IMG/VR virus record: IMGVR_UViG_3300046691_000054
Coordinates: 1-43,733 of that record
Strand: one strand, 5' to 3'
Source: a virus
DNA length: 43,733 bases
Shown here: piece by piece, positions 9,301 to 16,863 of the stretch
Layout: every line of letters begins with the position of its first letter
Position numbering within the stretch: position 1 is the stretch's first letter
Notes under the pieces: generated by a model
What the model saw: only the letters and a program-made list of their open reading frames with translations
Database searches by the model: none
What the model was told of the DNA's origin: nothing
Translations under genes and position numbers: made by a program

Positions 9301-10820
9301 CACTCAGTGACTTCACCGTCACCGATGCGAAGCAGCTCAGCGACATCTACTTCCGTCACATGAACGGTCGCATCGCACTGGCTCGCGTCCGCATCCAGAA
9401 CCCGACCACGGGCGAGATGCTGGTGAACGGCATCACGTCGGACACCGAGTGGGCAACGCTGCGCACCAAGCTGCGGCAGTCCATGCTCGATAGCGGCATG
9501 TCGAGAGGGGAGCTGGACAAGGCTACGGCCAACCTCGACTTCCTCTATGACCGCACTCTCGGTCGCCCTGATCCCGGCCAGAACGGGCAGTGGGCCGATT
9601 GGCTCCGTCGCGTTCGCAAGTACAACTTCGTGCGACAGGCGGGCGGCTTCGGTCTCGCGCAGCTCCCTGAAATGGCGATGATCCCGGCGCAGCTCGGCGT
9701 CAAAGCATTCATGCAGCACATGCCCGCGTTCAAGCGCATCGTCACCACCGATGGTCGGACAATCCTCAAGGATGGTTTGGCTGCTGAGTGGGAAGCGGCG
9801 TTCGGCAACGGCACTGACCGTATGCGCGGCATGCAGTTCTTCAAGAACGAAGAGTTGGGCTATCACTCGCAAGGCGCGATGGGCAAGCTCGACAACGCGC
9901 TCGACTTCGCACAGAACGCCGTCGCAGAAGCATCGGGCATGACGACGATCAACACCATGCTGCAGCGTACCACCGCGAAGGTGATCACGCAGAAGTTCGC
10001 AGACATGGCACTCGATGCCTCCCAGATCAACATGAAGCGCATGGCCTCCCTCGGCCTCAGCGACGCGATGCTCAAGCGCATCCTCGCCCAGACTAAGCAC
10101 TTCACGAAGGAGGACGGCATCCTGTTCGACGGCAAGGTCACCAAGATGAACCTTGATAAGTGGGACGACATGGGTGCCCGTGCGGCATTCGAGAACTCCG
10201 TCTTCCGCTGGTCGCGTCGGATCATTCAAGAGAACGACATCGGCAACATGCATCGCTGGGCGAGCGGCCCTCTGTGGCAGATGCTCTTCCAGTTCCGCAC
10301 CTTCTCGATCAACTCTTGGAACAAGCAGTTCATGCTGAACATGCACATGAAGGACATGACCTCGTTCCACGTCATGACGTTCTCGCTCCTCGCTGGTGCG
10401 GGCGCGTATGCAATGCGGACACAGATCAACGCTGTTGGTCGCTCCGACCGTGAGGACTTCCTCGCGAAACGGCTGTCACCTGAGAAGCTCGCAGCCGGGG
10501 CATTCCAGAACACTGGCTGGTCCTCGCTCATCCCCATGGGCATCGACACGGCAGGCTACCTCACGGGCAACAGCCCCGTATTCGACGCACGAACGTCAGG
10601 CAACGCTTCGGACATCATCTTTGGATCACCCACCGTGGGCTTCATCGACGACATCTCCAAGGCTGCGAAGGGCGTTGTGCAGCCGATGAAGGATGGCCGC
10701 GAACGATCTCAGTTTGAGTATCGCAACATCGCAGCGGTCGCGCCTCTCAAGAACTGGGCACCATGGCAAGGGCTTCTGTCCTCCATGATCTCCGGTGCCC
10801 CTGAAAGGCCACCGCGCTAA
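6375..10820 (+). CDS. Internal virion protein D (T7 gp16-like) with M15 peptidase and lytic transglycosylase domains
   Basis: A 1481-aa ejection protein (T7 gp16 is 1318 aa). An A/P/E-rich N-terminal tail (about 1-75) leads into a VanY/M15-type zinc peptidase domain with the SxHxxGxAxD motif at S165, H167, G170, A172 and D174, and a second histidine in EPWH at H205. A soluble lytic transglycosylase domain follows, with the probable catalytic glutamate in KQESDFG at E249 and a GIYQF motif after it. The remaining 1,100 residues match the channel-forming part of gp16, with hydrophobic stretches near 530-580. T7 gp16 has only the transglycosylase, so this virion protein may cut both peptide and glycan parts of peptidoglycan. 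The start is ATG at 6375. Confidence 0.93.
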   Translation: MDELQQQPIVPEGDVVVAPEVKEEVAKPAVEAAPSPDAAQPVANSQVEAQPIAPVPDDALLKGLETAAPLPVEEKRSPVVSTAVQQLTPYLGAGKDTSHLSGMQDVLADRLSRLVNEAPPSVREGFKINSGYRSNERQAQIFKEAVAKYGSEEAARKWAAPPGKSNHNHGNAADIGFQTEEARAYFHANAARYDLAFPMAHEPWHIETREARMKRPVVDVPGHIRGYIDEAVERSGTPLNVMLAIGKQESDFGRNLKNTSSSAKGIYQFIDGTWTQMVSSSAAIYGLPTTVKVDDERANVLMAGEYMRQNKIAFEKALQRPQKDGEMYISHFMGTQGGIDFVKAWEQNPGQNAAAAFPKAANANKTIFYNDNGTPRSMAQVYSKLSAYVDGNTDYKTSTGPANFAAPVAPANLLPARPASTQKETMDMNEAMAKREAEMPWYQGVADAVSQNSITARILQQNPHFTPDSSFVLTPQTQQQLQKDYQLTPDMMPRLEKAVSANHAEYIAAQAQRDQQAQEHLSNMGWSGAGLSLATALLDPVALGVGIGSGGLADVAAVAMGAGRVGRMAMQAGAGAGANVGLEMAERATGGPEGHSLLMTAAMGAMFGGAYGLLSRNPATLEEARKLANLGKSMKDDLQNGTSLSSGNLGAAGNPNATEAFLNDKAFIATQDKDVAYTVNSIMGVRTGRFDSVGQLKSVKDPNTRLVGGALGEDAVGNADHSLNSFSATEDMERMHRADLAQLNQMWAPAASEWAKDNGFRLGRLTGGAEFNDLVTSYIRNTDKTLEWHPAVKRLGDHIAAMNREKLLDAQNPLRREGMVGRPLKGWEEIPENPNYMMRIYDGFKVNQLIDDSLENAIGQRGLETWFKNAMRKAQTWMDEELLDKIAVGTVKRLRNKANGIDEAMNMMHSGFDLDHLKSILVEEGMDEKRLEQVLGTVRLNTERGVDARARHRILLDETHVERGYRTINGQTRDIALSDFTVTDAKQLSDIYFRHMNGRIALARVRIQNPTTGEMLVNGITSDTEWATLRTKLRQSMLDSGMSRGELDKATANLDFLYDRTLGRPDPGQNGQWADWLRRVRKYNFVRQAGGFGLAQLPEMAMIPAQLGVKAFMQHMPAFKRIVTTDGRTILKDGLAAEWEAAFGNGTDRMRGMQFFKNEELGYHSQGAMGKLDNALDFAQNAVAEASGMTTINTMLQRTTAKVITQKFADMALDASQINMKRMASLGLSDAMLKRILAQTKHFTKEDGILFDGKVTKMNLDKWDDMGARAAFENSVFRWSRRIIQENDIGNMHRWASGPLWQMLFQFRTFSINSWNKQFMLNMHMKDMTSFHVMTFSLLAGAGAYAMRTQINAVGRSDREDFLAKRLSPEKLAAGAFQNTGWSSLIPMGIDTAGYLTGNSPVFDARTSGNASDIIFGSPTVGFIDDISKAAKGVVQPMKDGRERSQFEYRNIAAVAPLKNWAPWQGLLSSMISGAPERPPR

Positions 10821-10827
10821 CACACAT

Positions 10828-10863
10828 GCGGGGAGGGTTAGGTTGTACGCCTACCCTCCCTGC
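10828..10863 (+). other. Strong hairpin between gp16-like and tail-fibre genes
   Basis: A GC-rich stem of about 14 bp with one bulged T (5' arm 10828-10842, 3' arm 10850-10863) encloses a TTGTACG loop. No T-run follows. It probably shapes mRNA processing or relative expression of the fibre gene. It belongs to the same GGGGAG-type class as 6334-6355. Confidence 0.75.
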
Positions 10864-10880
10864 TCAACATCGAAAGAGAT

Positions 10881-12221
10881 ATGGCAAGCTACGTCTTCTA
10901 TCCGGGGGATGGAACTCAGACCGATTGGTCCGTTCCGTTTCCCTACCTCTCGACCGACCACGTCTATGTCTCAGTAGCGGGCGTCGAGCAAACGATCACT
11001 TGGTTGAACTCCGCACTCATCCGCATCACCCCGGCAGCTCCCGCTGGCACGGCTCTGCTCCTGCAGCGTGTGACCCAGAAGACGCCGATGACTGTGTTCG
11101 AGAACACCAACAACCTTACCGCTGAGAACCTTACGCTCGCCGAGACGCAGGCGCTGTTCATCGCGGAGGAGGCCAGCGACCGCGCTGCGCTCTCTATCGC
11201 CATCGACAATGCGACCGGGCAGTACAACTTCCAAGGTCGTCGAGCCATCAATGTCGCCGACCCTGTCGATGCACAAGACGTGGCCACGAAGCATTGGGCC
11301 GAGACTGGCATGTCCTCGCAGCTCACGCAGGCGACCTCTCAGAAGGATCAGGCGGTTGTCGCTAGGCAGGCGGCAGAAGCAGCTCGCGACCTCTCCATCT
11401 CCAAGGCTGCTGCCACCAATGCGGACGCTCTCGCGACTGCTGCGGATCGAGTGCAGACCGGACTGGACCGCGTCGCGACTGGACAGGACCGCGTACAGAC
11501 CGCCGCAGATCGCGTCGCGACTGGACAGGACCGTTCGACCGTTGCAGCCGACAAGGCCACCGTAGCTGCTGATAAGGCGACCGTAGCTGCCGACAAGGGC
11601 ACTGTGGCTTCCGACCGGATCACCGTGGCGACGGACAAGGCAACCACGCAGAACTATCGCGACACCGCGAAGACGCATCAGGACAACGCTGCGGCCTCTG
11701 CTGCTGCGGCTGCTGCCTCTGCCGGGTCTGTTGATGGTCCGAACCTGCTTACGAAGTCGGGCAACCTTACGGGCCTCGCAGACAAGGCGGCGTCGCGGAC
11801 CAACCTCGGCCTCGGCAACTCTGCCGTCAAGGACGTGGCAACGGCTGCGGAGCTGCGCTCGAACACCAACGCTGGCGTCGTCTCTGTCGATAAGGCTTGG
11901 GATGCTGCTGCGTGGGTGCCGCTTGGCAATATCACGGGTGCTGTCACCATCGACGCCAGCACTGGCGCTCGCTTCCGCGCCACGCTTGTAGGCAACGTCA
12001 CCATTGACGTGAGCAATCTGAAGGATGGTGCGCCATTCGAGCTGGCCTTCCTGCAGGATGCCACAGGTGGCCGCACGGTTAGTTGGAATGCGAAGTTCAA
12101 GTGGCCCAGCGCTGCAGCTCCTGAGGTGGCAACCACCGCCAGTGGCTACGCTGTCATCGTGACGAGTGTGGGCGCTTGGAACGGTGACATCATCGCGGCA
12201 GGTTGGAAGGTGACAGCGTAA
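10881..12221 (+). CDS. Tail fibre protein (T7 gp17-like N-terminus)
   Basis: A 446-aa protein. Residues 1-150 match the T7 fibre N-terminal domain that docks on the tail (YVFYPGDGTQTDWSVPFPYL, then LLLQRVTQKTP, then NLTAENLTLAETQALFIAEEA). Residues about 187-258 are perfect seven-residue repeats of the type VQTGLDR / TVAADKA, expected to form a trimeric coiled-coil shaft. The C-terminal 150 residues are a beta-rich domain (GNITGAVTIDAS...). There is no recognisable enzyme or receptor-binding tip, and the next gene probably supplies it. The start is ATG after AAAGAG; the stop overlaps the next ATG. Confidence 0.92.
   Translation: MASYVFYPGDGTQTDWSVPFPYLSTDHVYVSVAGVEQTITWLNSALIRITPAAPAGTALLLQRVTQKTPMTVFENTNNLTAENLTLAETQALFIAEEASDRAALSIAIDNATGQYNFQGRRAINVADPVDAQDVATKHWAETGMSSQLTQATSQKDQAVVARQAAEAARDLSISKAAATNADALATAADRVQTGLDRVATGQDRVQTAADRVATGQDRSTVAADKATVAADKATVAADKGTVASDRITVATDKATTQNYRDTAKTHQDNAAASAAAAAASAGSVDGPNLLTKSGNLTGLADKAASRTNLGLGNSAVKDVATAAELRSNTNAGVVSVDKAWDAAAWVPLGNITGAVTIDASTGARFRATLVGNVTIDVSNLKDGAPFELAFLQDATGGRTVSWNAKFKWPSAAAPEVATTASGYAVIVTSVGAWNGDIIAAGWKVTA
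11440..11642 (+). repeat. 21-bp tandem repeats coding the coiled-coil shaft
   Basis: Inside the fibre gene, near-identical 21-bp units encode seven-residue heptads. Five consecutive copies lie at 11538-11642, preceded by a related set in which a 17-bp stretch of the type GCGACTGGACAGGACCG occurs twice. Copy number could change by slippage and so alter shaft length. Confidence 0.85.
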
Positions 12222-13159
12222 TGCTGTTGCCATTCCTGAAGGCCCGCATCGGCGGCGCTGACATCGACATGATGCCGAACCCGTTCTCGTTCCCGACCGT
12301 AGCAGGTCAGGCACCGAACGTGATGGTGGCATCTTCCGTCGTGCAGATCACGGGGATCAGCGTCCCCGTGCCTGTCAGTGTTGACGCGGGACAATTCCGC
12401 ATCCTCGACGCCACACAGACCACGGTCGTTCAAGACTGGGCTACGTTCGGCATAATCAAGAAGGGCCAGTGCGTCCAGCTCCGCATCACCTCGTCGAATG
12501 CTTACAGTGGCACGGTCGGCATGACCGTCTACGTCGGCAAGGCGAGCGCTGCTTGGTACGTCACCACGGCAGCCGTCACAGGCGGCTCTGGAGGCTGGGG
12601 CACCCCCGGTACATACTTCGTCACGATCCCGTACCACAACAGCTTCAACTTCGATGTCTACGGCGCAGGCGGCGGTGGCGGCGGTTGCGGTGGTGTCGTT
12701 CCCGTTCAGAACTACTACAGCGGCGGCCCCGGCGGCGCTGGTAGCCACTCGCAGATTTATGACGAGGAGACCGGAGGCGGCAAGATCAACGTCATTGGCT
12801 GGGGCGGTGGCGGCGGGACCGGCATGCAGTATGTCGGCGGCAACTACACCTATGGCAATGGCGGTGCCGGTAGCGGCCAAGGCGGCGACGGCATCATTCC
12901 CGGTGGCGGCGCAGGCGGCGGTGGCAGCAGCGTCATGTGGCCAGACTACGCGCCGGACTATCGCTACTACGGCGGCAACGGCGGTCCCGGTGGTCGCGCT
13001 TATCGCGGCGTATCTCGCGGCCTTCTCACGCCTGGCACTCGGCTCGTCATTGTCGTCGGCCAAGGCGGCGCACCCGGTGGCGACAGTCCTGACCAAGGCT
13101 ACGTCCGACAGGGCGCTGGTTGGGGCGGCAACGGCGCTTCTTACATTTCATGGGGTTAA
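12221..13159 (+). CDS. Glycine-rich tail adhesin
   Basis: A 312-aa protein starting at the ATG overlapping the fibre stop (TAATG); the frame is open a little further upstream but that start lies inside the fibre gene. Residues 1-125 form a beta-rich domain. From about residue 148 the chain is dominated by glycine runs broken by aromatic and polar loops (GGGGGGCGG, GGGGGTGM, GGGAGGGG), typical of phage adhesins with packed polyglycine helices such as S16 gp38. Glycine-rich tips with variable loops usually bind the receptor. It probably caps the coiled-coil fibre encoded just upstream. Confidence 0.8.
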   Translation: MLLPFLKARIGGADIDMMPNPFSFPTVAGQAPNVMVASSVVQITGISVPVPVSVDAGQFRILDATQTTVVQDWATFGIIKKGQCVQLRITSSNAYSGTVGMTVYVGKASAAWYVTTAAVTGGSGGWGTPGTYFVTIPYHNSFNFDVYGAGGGGGGCGGVVPVQNYYSGGPGGAGSHSQIYDEETGGGKINVIGWGGGGGTGMQYVGGNYTYGNGGAGSGQGGDGIIPGGGAGGGGSSVMWPDYAPDYRYYGGNGGPGGRAYRGVSRGLLTPGTRLVIVVGQGGAPGGDSPDQGYVRQGAGWGGNGASYISWG

Positions 13160-13161
13160 CA

Positions 13162-13650
13162 ATGCAATATGTAGTTCAAGAAACTACTCCCGGTGCATTC
13201 GTCGAAGTACAGTTCGGCGAAAGCATCTCTATTGGCGAAGTGCTACATCCGTGGCAGATCACCGAACTATGGGCTGACGCGGAGCTGGAGGCCATTGGCG
13301 TCTTCCGCGTTGACCCTGCTTTGCCACCGAATGAGAACGCAGTGGTCATCGGCTACTCGTTCAGTCGTGTGGAAGGGAAGGTGGTTCAGCTTCTCAATCT
13401 CGAATTTCGAGACCCACCGCCGCTCAAGGTTTCACCTCGGCAGCTTCGCCTCGCAATGAACGAGCTAGGGCTTCGCGACGAGATCGAAGAGTATGTGGCC
13501 TCACAGTCTCGCGACGTGAAGGATAGCTGGCAATACTCCACGGAGTTCTACGCCACGCATCCCTTCGTTCAGGGCGCGAAGGAGCAGCTCAATAAGTCGG
13601 ACGAGGAGCTGGCGTTTCTGTTCGCCACCGCTTCCATGATCCCGACGTGA
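13162..13650 (+). CDS. Tail-fibre-associated protein, possible assembly chaperone
   Basis: A 162-aa protein. The ATG at 13162 lies just after the adhesin stop and is preferred over an upstream in-frame start inside that gene. The C-terminal half (SPRQLRLAMNELGLRDEIEEYVASQSRDVKDSW, shown in part) resembles a helical module common at the ends of alphaproteobacterial phage and prophage tail proteins. The role in fibre folding or attachment is inferred from position only. Confidence 0.7.
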   Translation: MQYVVQETTPGAFVEVQFGESISIGEVLHPWQITELWADAELEAIGVFRVDPALPPNENAVVIGYSFSRVEGKVVQLLNLEFRDPPPLKVSPRQLRLAMNELGLRDEIEEYVASQSRDVKDSWQYSTEFYATHPFVQGAKEQLNKSDEELAFLFATASMIPT

Positions 13651-13826
13651 ACCTTGAGAACGTAACGAACGGGACGGCAGTAGGCGCTGTCACCAGCTAC
13701 TTCTGGCTCCCGACGTTTCACTCCCTCTCGGCGGCGTGCGCTGAGATCGTGCCGGTCCTCGGTGCCCTTTGGCTCCTGATCCAGATCGGCTTCAAGTTCT
13801 ATGATCGGTACAGCGGCAAGCTGTGA
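13647..13826 (+). CDS. Holin, class II (T7 gp17.5-like)
   Basis: A 59-aa protein starting with GTG that overlaps the preceding stop (GTGA). One clear membrane segment (about residues 34-49, VPVLGALWLLIQIGFK) is followed by a short basic tail (FYDRYSGKL). The QIGFKFYDR end resembles QIGAKVVDK in the T7 gp17.5 holin, and the position between fibre genes and small terminase is the same as in T7. It should form the inner-membrane lesion at lysis. The genome also encodes membrane proteins of holin type at 41700-42349. Confidence 0.82.
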   Translation: MNLENVTNGTAVGAVTSYFWLPTFHSLSAACAEIVPVLGALWLLIQIGFKFYDRYSGKL

Positions 13827-14248
13827 TCCGCATTCGTAAGGTGGACGGTCGCAAGCACTCTCGGGTTCTTTGCGATCTCCACGATGCGACATTCGAGGGC
13901 ACCGCGCCCGCCGTTGATACATCCGAGGGCTACTGGTGGCTCGCGTATGACGAGGGCGTTCCGGTCGGCTTCTCAGGCGTCATCCAGTCCACGCTGGCTG
14001 ATGGCGTACTATACTTCAAGCGCGTTGGTGTTCTCGCATCACATCGCGGGCAGGGGCTCCAAGCGAAGCTCCTCCGTGCGTGTGAACTCTGGGCCAAGCG
14101 CGAAGGCTGGGGCCGGATCATCAGCGACACGACGTTCGACAACATCCCATCCGCAAACTCATTCATCCGTGCAGGCTACCGGCTATTCGAGCCGCCCAAT
14201 CGCTGGGCGTTCAAGACCGGGCTGTACTGGAGCAAGGACATCACATGA
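13823..14248 (+). CDS. GNAT-family N-acetyltransferase
   Basis: A 141-aa protein starting with GTG that overlaps the holin stop. It has the GNAT acetyl-CoA motif A in HRGQGLQAKLLRACELWA (about residues 74-91) preceded by the beta-4 strand VLYFKRVGVL. The late segment NSFIRAGYRLFEPPNRWAFKTGLYW fits the end of the fold. The substrate is unknown. It lies between holin and small terminase, where T7 has no acetyltransferase, so it is an accessory gene. Modification of a host or virion protein is possible but only inferred. Confidence 0.85.
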   Translation: MIRIRKVDGRKHSRVLCDLHDATFEGTAPAVDTSEGYWWLAYDEGVPVGFSGVIQSTLADGVLYFKRVGVLASHRGQGLQAKLLRACELWAKREGWGRIISDTTFDNIPSANSFIRAGYRLFEPPNRWAFKTGLYWSKDIT

Positions 14249-14475
14249 GCAATCAGGGCAAGGCATCGCAGGAGGTCATGGAAATTCTCCATGGCATCCT
14301 CGCCACGTCGCTCGCCGACAAGATCAAGGACGGTACGGCCACTGCGGCTGACCTCTCGGTCGCTCGCCAGTTCCTCAAGGACAACGGCATCGACAGCATC
14401 CCAACCAAGGGCAACGGCATCGGCAAACTCGCCGAGCAGCTCCCATTCCAAGACACGGAAGACGAAGACGAATGA
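14245..14475 (+). CDS. Terminase small subunit (T7 gp18-like)
   Basis: A 76-aa protein (T7 gp18 is 89 aa). It has a helical N-terminus (QEVMEILHGILATSLADKIKDGTATAADLSVARQFLKDNGID, shown in part) typical of small terminases of this group, and a very acidic C-terminus (DTEDEDE). It overlaps its neighbours by four bases on both sides. It recognises DNA for packaging together with the large subunit encoded two genes downstream. Confidence 0.88.
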   Translation: MSNQGKASQEVMEILHGILATSLADKIKDGTATAADLSVARQFLKDNGIDSIPTKGNGIGKLAEQLPFQDTEDEDE

Positions 14476-14738
14476 TGACATTCAGTCAGGCACTACACTT
14501 CATCAAGCTGGGCCATCGCGTTGCCCGCTCGGGTTGGAACGGGAAGGGCATGTTCCTCTTCCTCGTCAACGGCTCGACCTTCACGGTCAGCCGCCCGCCG
14601 CTCCTCGGCATTTACCCCGAGGGCACTGAGGTGAAGTATCACGCCCACATCGACATGAAGACTGCGCAGGGCGACGTGGTGCCTTGGGTGGCGTCCCAAT
14701 CAGATCTTCTGAGCAACGACTGGGCGCTCGTTGACTAA
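14472..14738 (+). CDS. DUF2829 / Tad2-family protein
   Basis: An 88-aa protein whose whole length fits the DUF2829 pattern: FSQALHFIKLGHRVARSGWNGKGMFLF, then RPPLLGIYPEGTEVKYHAHIDMKTA, then VPWVASQSDLLSNDW (segments shown in part). This family includes Tad2, which blocks the Thoeris defence by binding its cyclic ADP-ribose signal. Whether this copy does so is inference. Its placement between the two terminase genes, overlapping both, is unusual for a defence inhibitor and suggests late expression; relatives may have other roles. Confidence 0.85.
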   Translation: MMTFSQALHFIKLGHRVARSGWNGKGMFLFLVNGSTFTVSRPPLLGIYPEGTEVKYHAHIDMKTAQGDVVPWVASQSDLLSNDWALVD

Positions 14739-16482
14739 GTCGACTAAGGCCCACCTTAAGGGGACGACCAGCCTCACTAACGCTGATCCCCTTAAGGCGG
14801 ACTTCCGCAACTTCCTTTGGATGGTCTGGAAGCATCTCAATCTTCCTGAGCCCACACCAGTCCAGTATGACATCGCCAAGTTCCTGCAGCACGGCCCGCG
14901 CCGCTGCGTCATCGAAGCCTTCCGGGGCGTCGGCAAGAGCTGGGTGACCTCGGCATTCGTATGTTGGTTGCTGTATTGCGACCCGCAGCTCAAGATCATG
15001 GTCGTCTCCGCGAGCAAGACCCGCGCTGATGACTTCTCCACATTCACTCTGCGGCTGATCAACGATATCGAGCTGCTGCACTTCCTGCGCCCGCAGGCTG
15101 ACCAGCGCAACTCCAAGATCGCGTTCGACGTTGGCCCGGCCCAGCCAGACCACTCGCCCTCGGTGAAGTCGGTCGGCATCACCGGCCAGCTCACGGGCTC
15201 CCGCGCCAACTACATCATCGCCGACGATATCGAGGTGGTGAACAACTCAGCGACACAGGCCCTCCGCGATAAGCTGAGCGAGCTGGTCAAAGAGTTCGAC
15301 GCTGTGCTCAAGCCGGGCGGTCGCGTGATCTACCTCGGCACTCCTCAGTGCGAGCAGTCGCTCTACAACTCGCTTCCCGAACGCGGCTACGTCGTCCGCA
15401 TCTGGCCCGCTCGTTATCCGACGCCCGATAAGCGGGACAAGTACGGTGCCAAGCTCGCGCCCTTCATCAGCAACAAGCTGGACATGGACGAGACGCTGGC
15501 GTGGCAACCCACGGACCCGATCCGGTTCGACGACGAAGACCTCACCGAGCGAGAGTTGTCCTACGGGCGCTCTGGCTTTGCCCTCCAGTTCCAACTCGAC
15601 ACGAGCCTCTCAGATGCGGATCGATATCCTCTTCGCTTGCGCGATCTTGTTGTTCTCAGCCTTGATCCTCTACGCGCACCTTCGGACCTCGCGTGGGCCT
15701 CAGGGCCGGACCAGCTCTTCAGTGAAGTCCCTGCTGTCGGACTTAACGGCGATCATTATTACCGTCCGATCTTCGTAAGTAAGGACTATCTGGAATACGA
15801 AGGCTCCGTCATGTTCGTCGATCCCTCGGGACGCGGCAAGGACGAGACCACCTACGCTGTCGTGAAGATGCTCCATGGGCGTCTGTTCCTCACGGACATC
15901 GGGGCGTTCCTCGGCGGCTACGACGACAAGACCCTCGGCGACATCTGCATGGCCGCGCGTCGGCAGCACGTCAATCTGATCCTGTGCGAGCCCAACTACG
16001 GCGGCGGCATGTTCACCCAGCTCCTCTCGGCCAAGGCCCAACAGGTCTACCCGGTCGAGGTGAAGGACGCTGAATGGGCCAAGGTCCAGAAGGAAGCCCG
16101 GATCATCGACACGCTGGAGCCGATCATGAACCAGCACCGGCTCATCGTCTGCCCGAGTGTCATCCAGAAGGACTACAACTCCACCGAGTCTTACACGGCA
16201 GATAGCCAGCAGGCATATCGGCTGTTCTATCAGATGACCCGGATCACCCGTGACAGGGGCGCTCTGAAGCACGACGACAGGCTGGACGCGGTCGCTGGTG
16301 CGGTGGCGCACTGGACCGAGTACATGAACCGCGACAGCGAGAAGGCGCACCTGACGGCTCGTGAGGCCGCTGTGGACGCCGAGCTGCAGAAGTTCATGGA
16401 TCAGGTCATCGGGCGGGACCGCTTCAACACCGGCACCGAGGACCGCTTCGCCAGCTCAATCATGAGTGGAAGGCGACGCTGA
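14731..16482 (+). CDS. Terminase large subunit (T7 gp19-like)
   Basis: A 583-aa packaging motor ATPase and nuclease (T7 gp19 is 586 aa). Walker A is FRGVGKSW with K69, Walker B is YIIADDIE, and the nuclease part contains FVDPSGRGKDET and HDDRLDAVAGA. DVGPAQPDHSPSVKSVGITG is nearly the T7 sequence. The only start covering the conserved N-terminus (DFRNFLWMVWKHLNLP) is TTG at 14731, which overlaps the previous gene by 8 nt. The next ATG would remove conserved sequence. Confidence 0.95.
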   Translation: MTKSTKAHLKGTTSLTNADPLKADFRNFLWMVWKHLNLPEPTPVQYDIAKFLQHGPRRCVIEAFRGVGKSWVTSAFVCWLLYCDPQLKIMVVSASKTRADDFSTFTLRLINDIELLHFLRPQADQRNSKIAFDVGPAQPDHSPSVKSVGITGQLTGSRANYIIADDIEVVNNSATQALRDKLSELVKEFDAVLKPGGRVIYLGTPQCEQSLYNSLPERGYVVRIWPARYPTPDKRDKYGAKLAPFISNKLDMDETLAWQPTDPIRFDDEDLTERELSYGRSGFALQFQLDTSLSDADRYPLRLRDLVVLSLDPLRAPSDLAWASGPDQLFSEVPAVGLNGDHYYRPIFVSKDYLEYEGSVMFVDPSGRGKDETTYAVVKMLHGRLFLTDIGAFLGGYDDKTLGDICMAARRQHVNLILCEPNYGGGMFTQLLSAKAQQVYPVEVKDAEWAKVQKEARIIDTLEPIMNQHRLIVCPSVIQKDYNSTESYTADSQQAYRLFYQMTRITRDRGALKHDDRLDAVAGAVAHWTEYMNRDSEKAHLTAREAAVDAELQKFMDQVIGRDRFNTGTEDRFASSIMSGRRR

Positions 16483-16522
16483 CGTTGCAACTTCCCCGAT
16501 AAGGTTGCACGTCTACTATTAT

Positions 16523-16561
16523 GCTCCCCTCCGTTTACCTAATAGGTCCACTGAGGGGAGC
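16523..16561 (+). other. Inverted repeat after the large terminase
   Basis: GCTCCCCTC at 16523-16531 pairs perfectly with GAGGGGAGC at 16553-16561 around a 21-nt loop that contains a T7-promoter-like TAATA segment. No T-run follows. It lies at the late/early boundary of the T7-type map. Confidence 0.65.
16540..16561 (+). promoter_or_regulatory. Possible phage RNA polymerase promoter (T7-like)
   Basis: The 22-nt stretch begins TAATA, has CACT 9 nt in and ends in GGGGAGC, echoing the T7 consensus (TAATA...CACTATAGGGAGA) but one base shorter and with GAG in place of ATA before the G-run. It lies in the gap after the last late gene, comparable to T7 phi-OR/phi-OL. It is the only copy found, so confidence is low. 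Confidence 0.3.
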
Positions 16562-16587
16562 CTGAGGTGAGGTTAAGGTTCACTGAC

Positions 16588-16614
16588 CATCCTTGGGGGT
16601 CCCCAGTAAGGATG
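16588..16614 (+). other. Nested hairpin upstream of a small gene
   Basis: CATCCTT at 16588-16594 pairs with AAGGATG at 16608-16614, with an inner TGGG/CCCA stem. It lies in the leader before the gene at 16657. Function unknown. Confidence 0.5.
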
Positions 16615-16656
16615 AGACCCTAAGCAAGACCATGTGATGGTGAGACCGAGGTTGCC

Positions 16657-16863
16657 ATGCCGTTGCCTACTCCGAAGCCCTACACCCATGTCCGCCTGAT
16701 CGATGATGCGGGTCCCATGGATCGATACGAGATCAGGGTATCCACCTTCATCGAGTATGACGACGATCCGGGGAGGAGGGCTATCAACGGGAAGCCCACC
16801 AAGGAGCGGGCTCTGCAGATGGCCAAGGAGATCGCCCGGCAGAAGCGGGTCGAGTATCCGTGA
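16657..16863 (+). CDS. Hypothetical protein, 68 aa
   Basis: Not recognised. A 68-aa protein with an N-terminal proline-rich part and a beta-alpha pattern (YEIRVSTFIEYDDDPG, then KPTKERALQMAKEIARQKRVEYP, shown in part) that looks like a real small domain. The ATG is preceded by GAGGTTGCC, a usable ribosome site. It is the first gene after the large terminase, in the 1.2-kb region otherwise without clear genes. Confidence 0.6.
   Translation: MPLPTPKPYTHVRLIDDAGPMDRYEIRVSTFIEYDDDPGRRAINGKPTKERALQMAKEIARQKRVEYP

Noticed and set aside
11538-11642. CRISPR-like or regulatory repeats
   Set aside because: The 21-bp units are in frame and encode heptads of the tail-fibre coiled coil.
12146-13096. Minus-strand 316-codon frame, alanine/valine-rich
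   Set aside because: Complement of the glycine-rich adhesin repeats; low complexity only.
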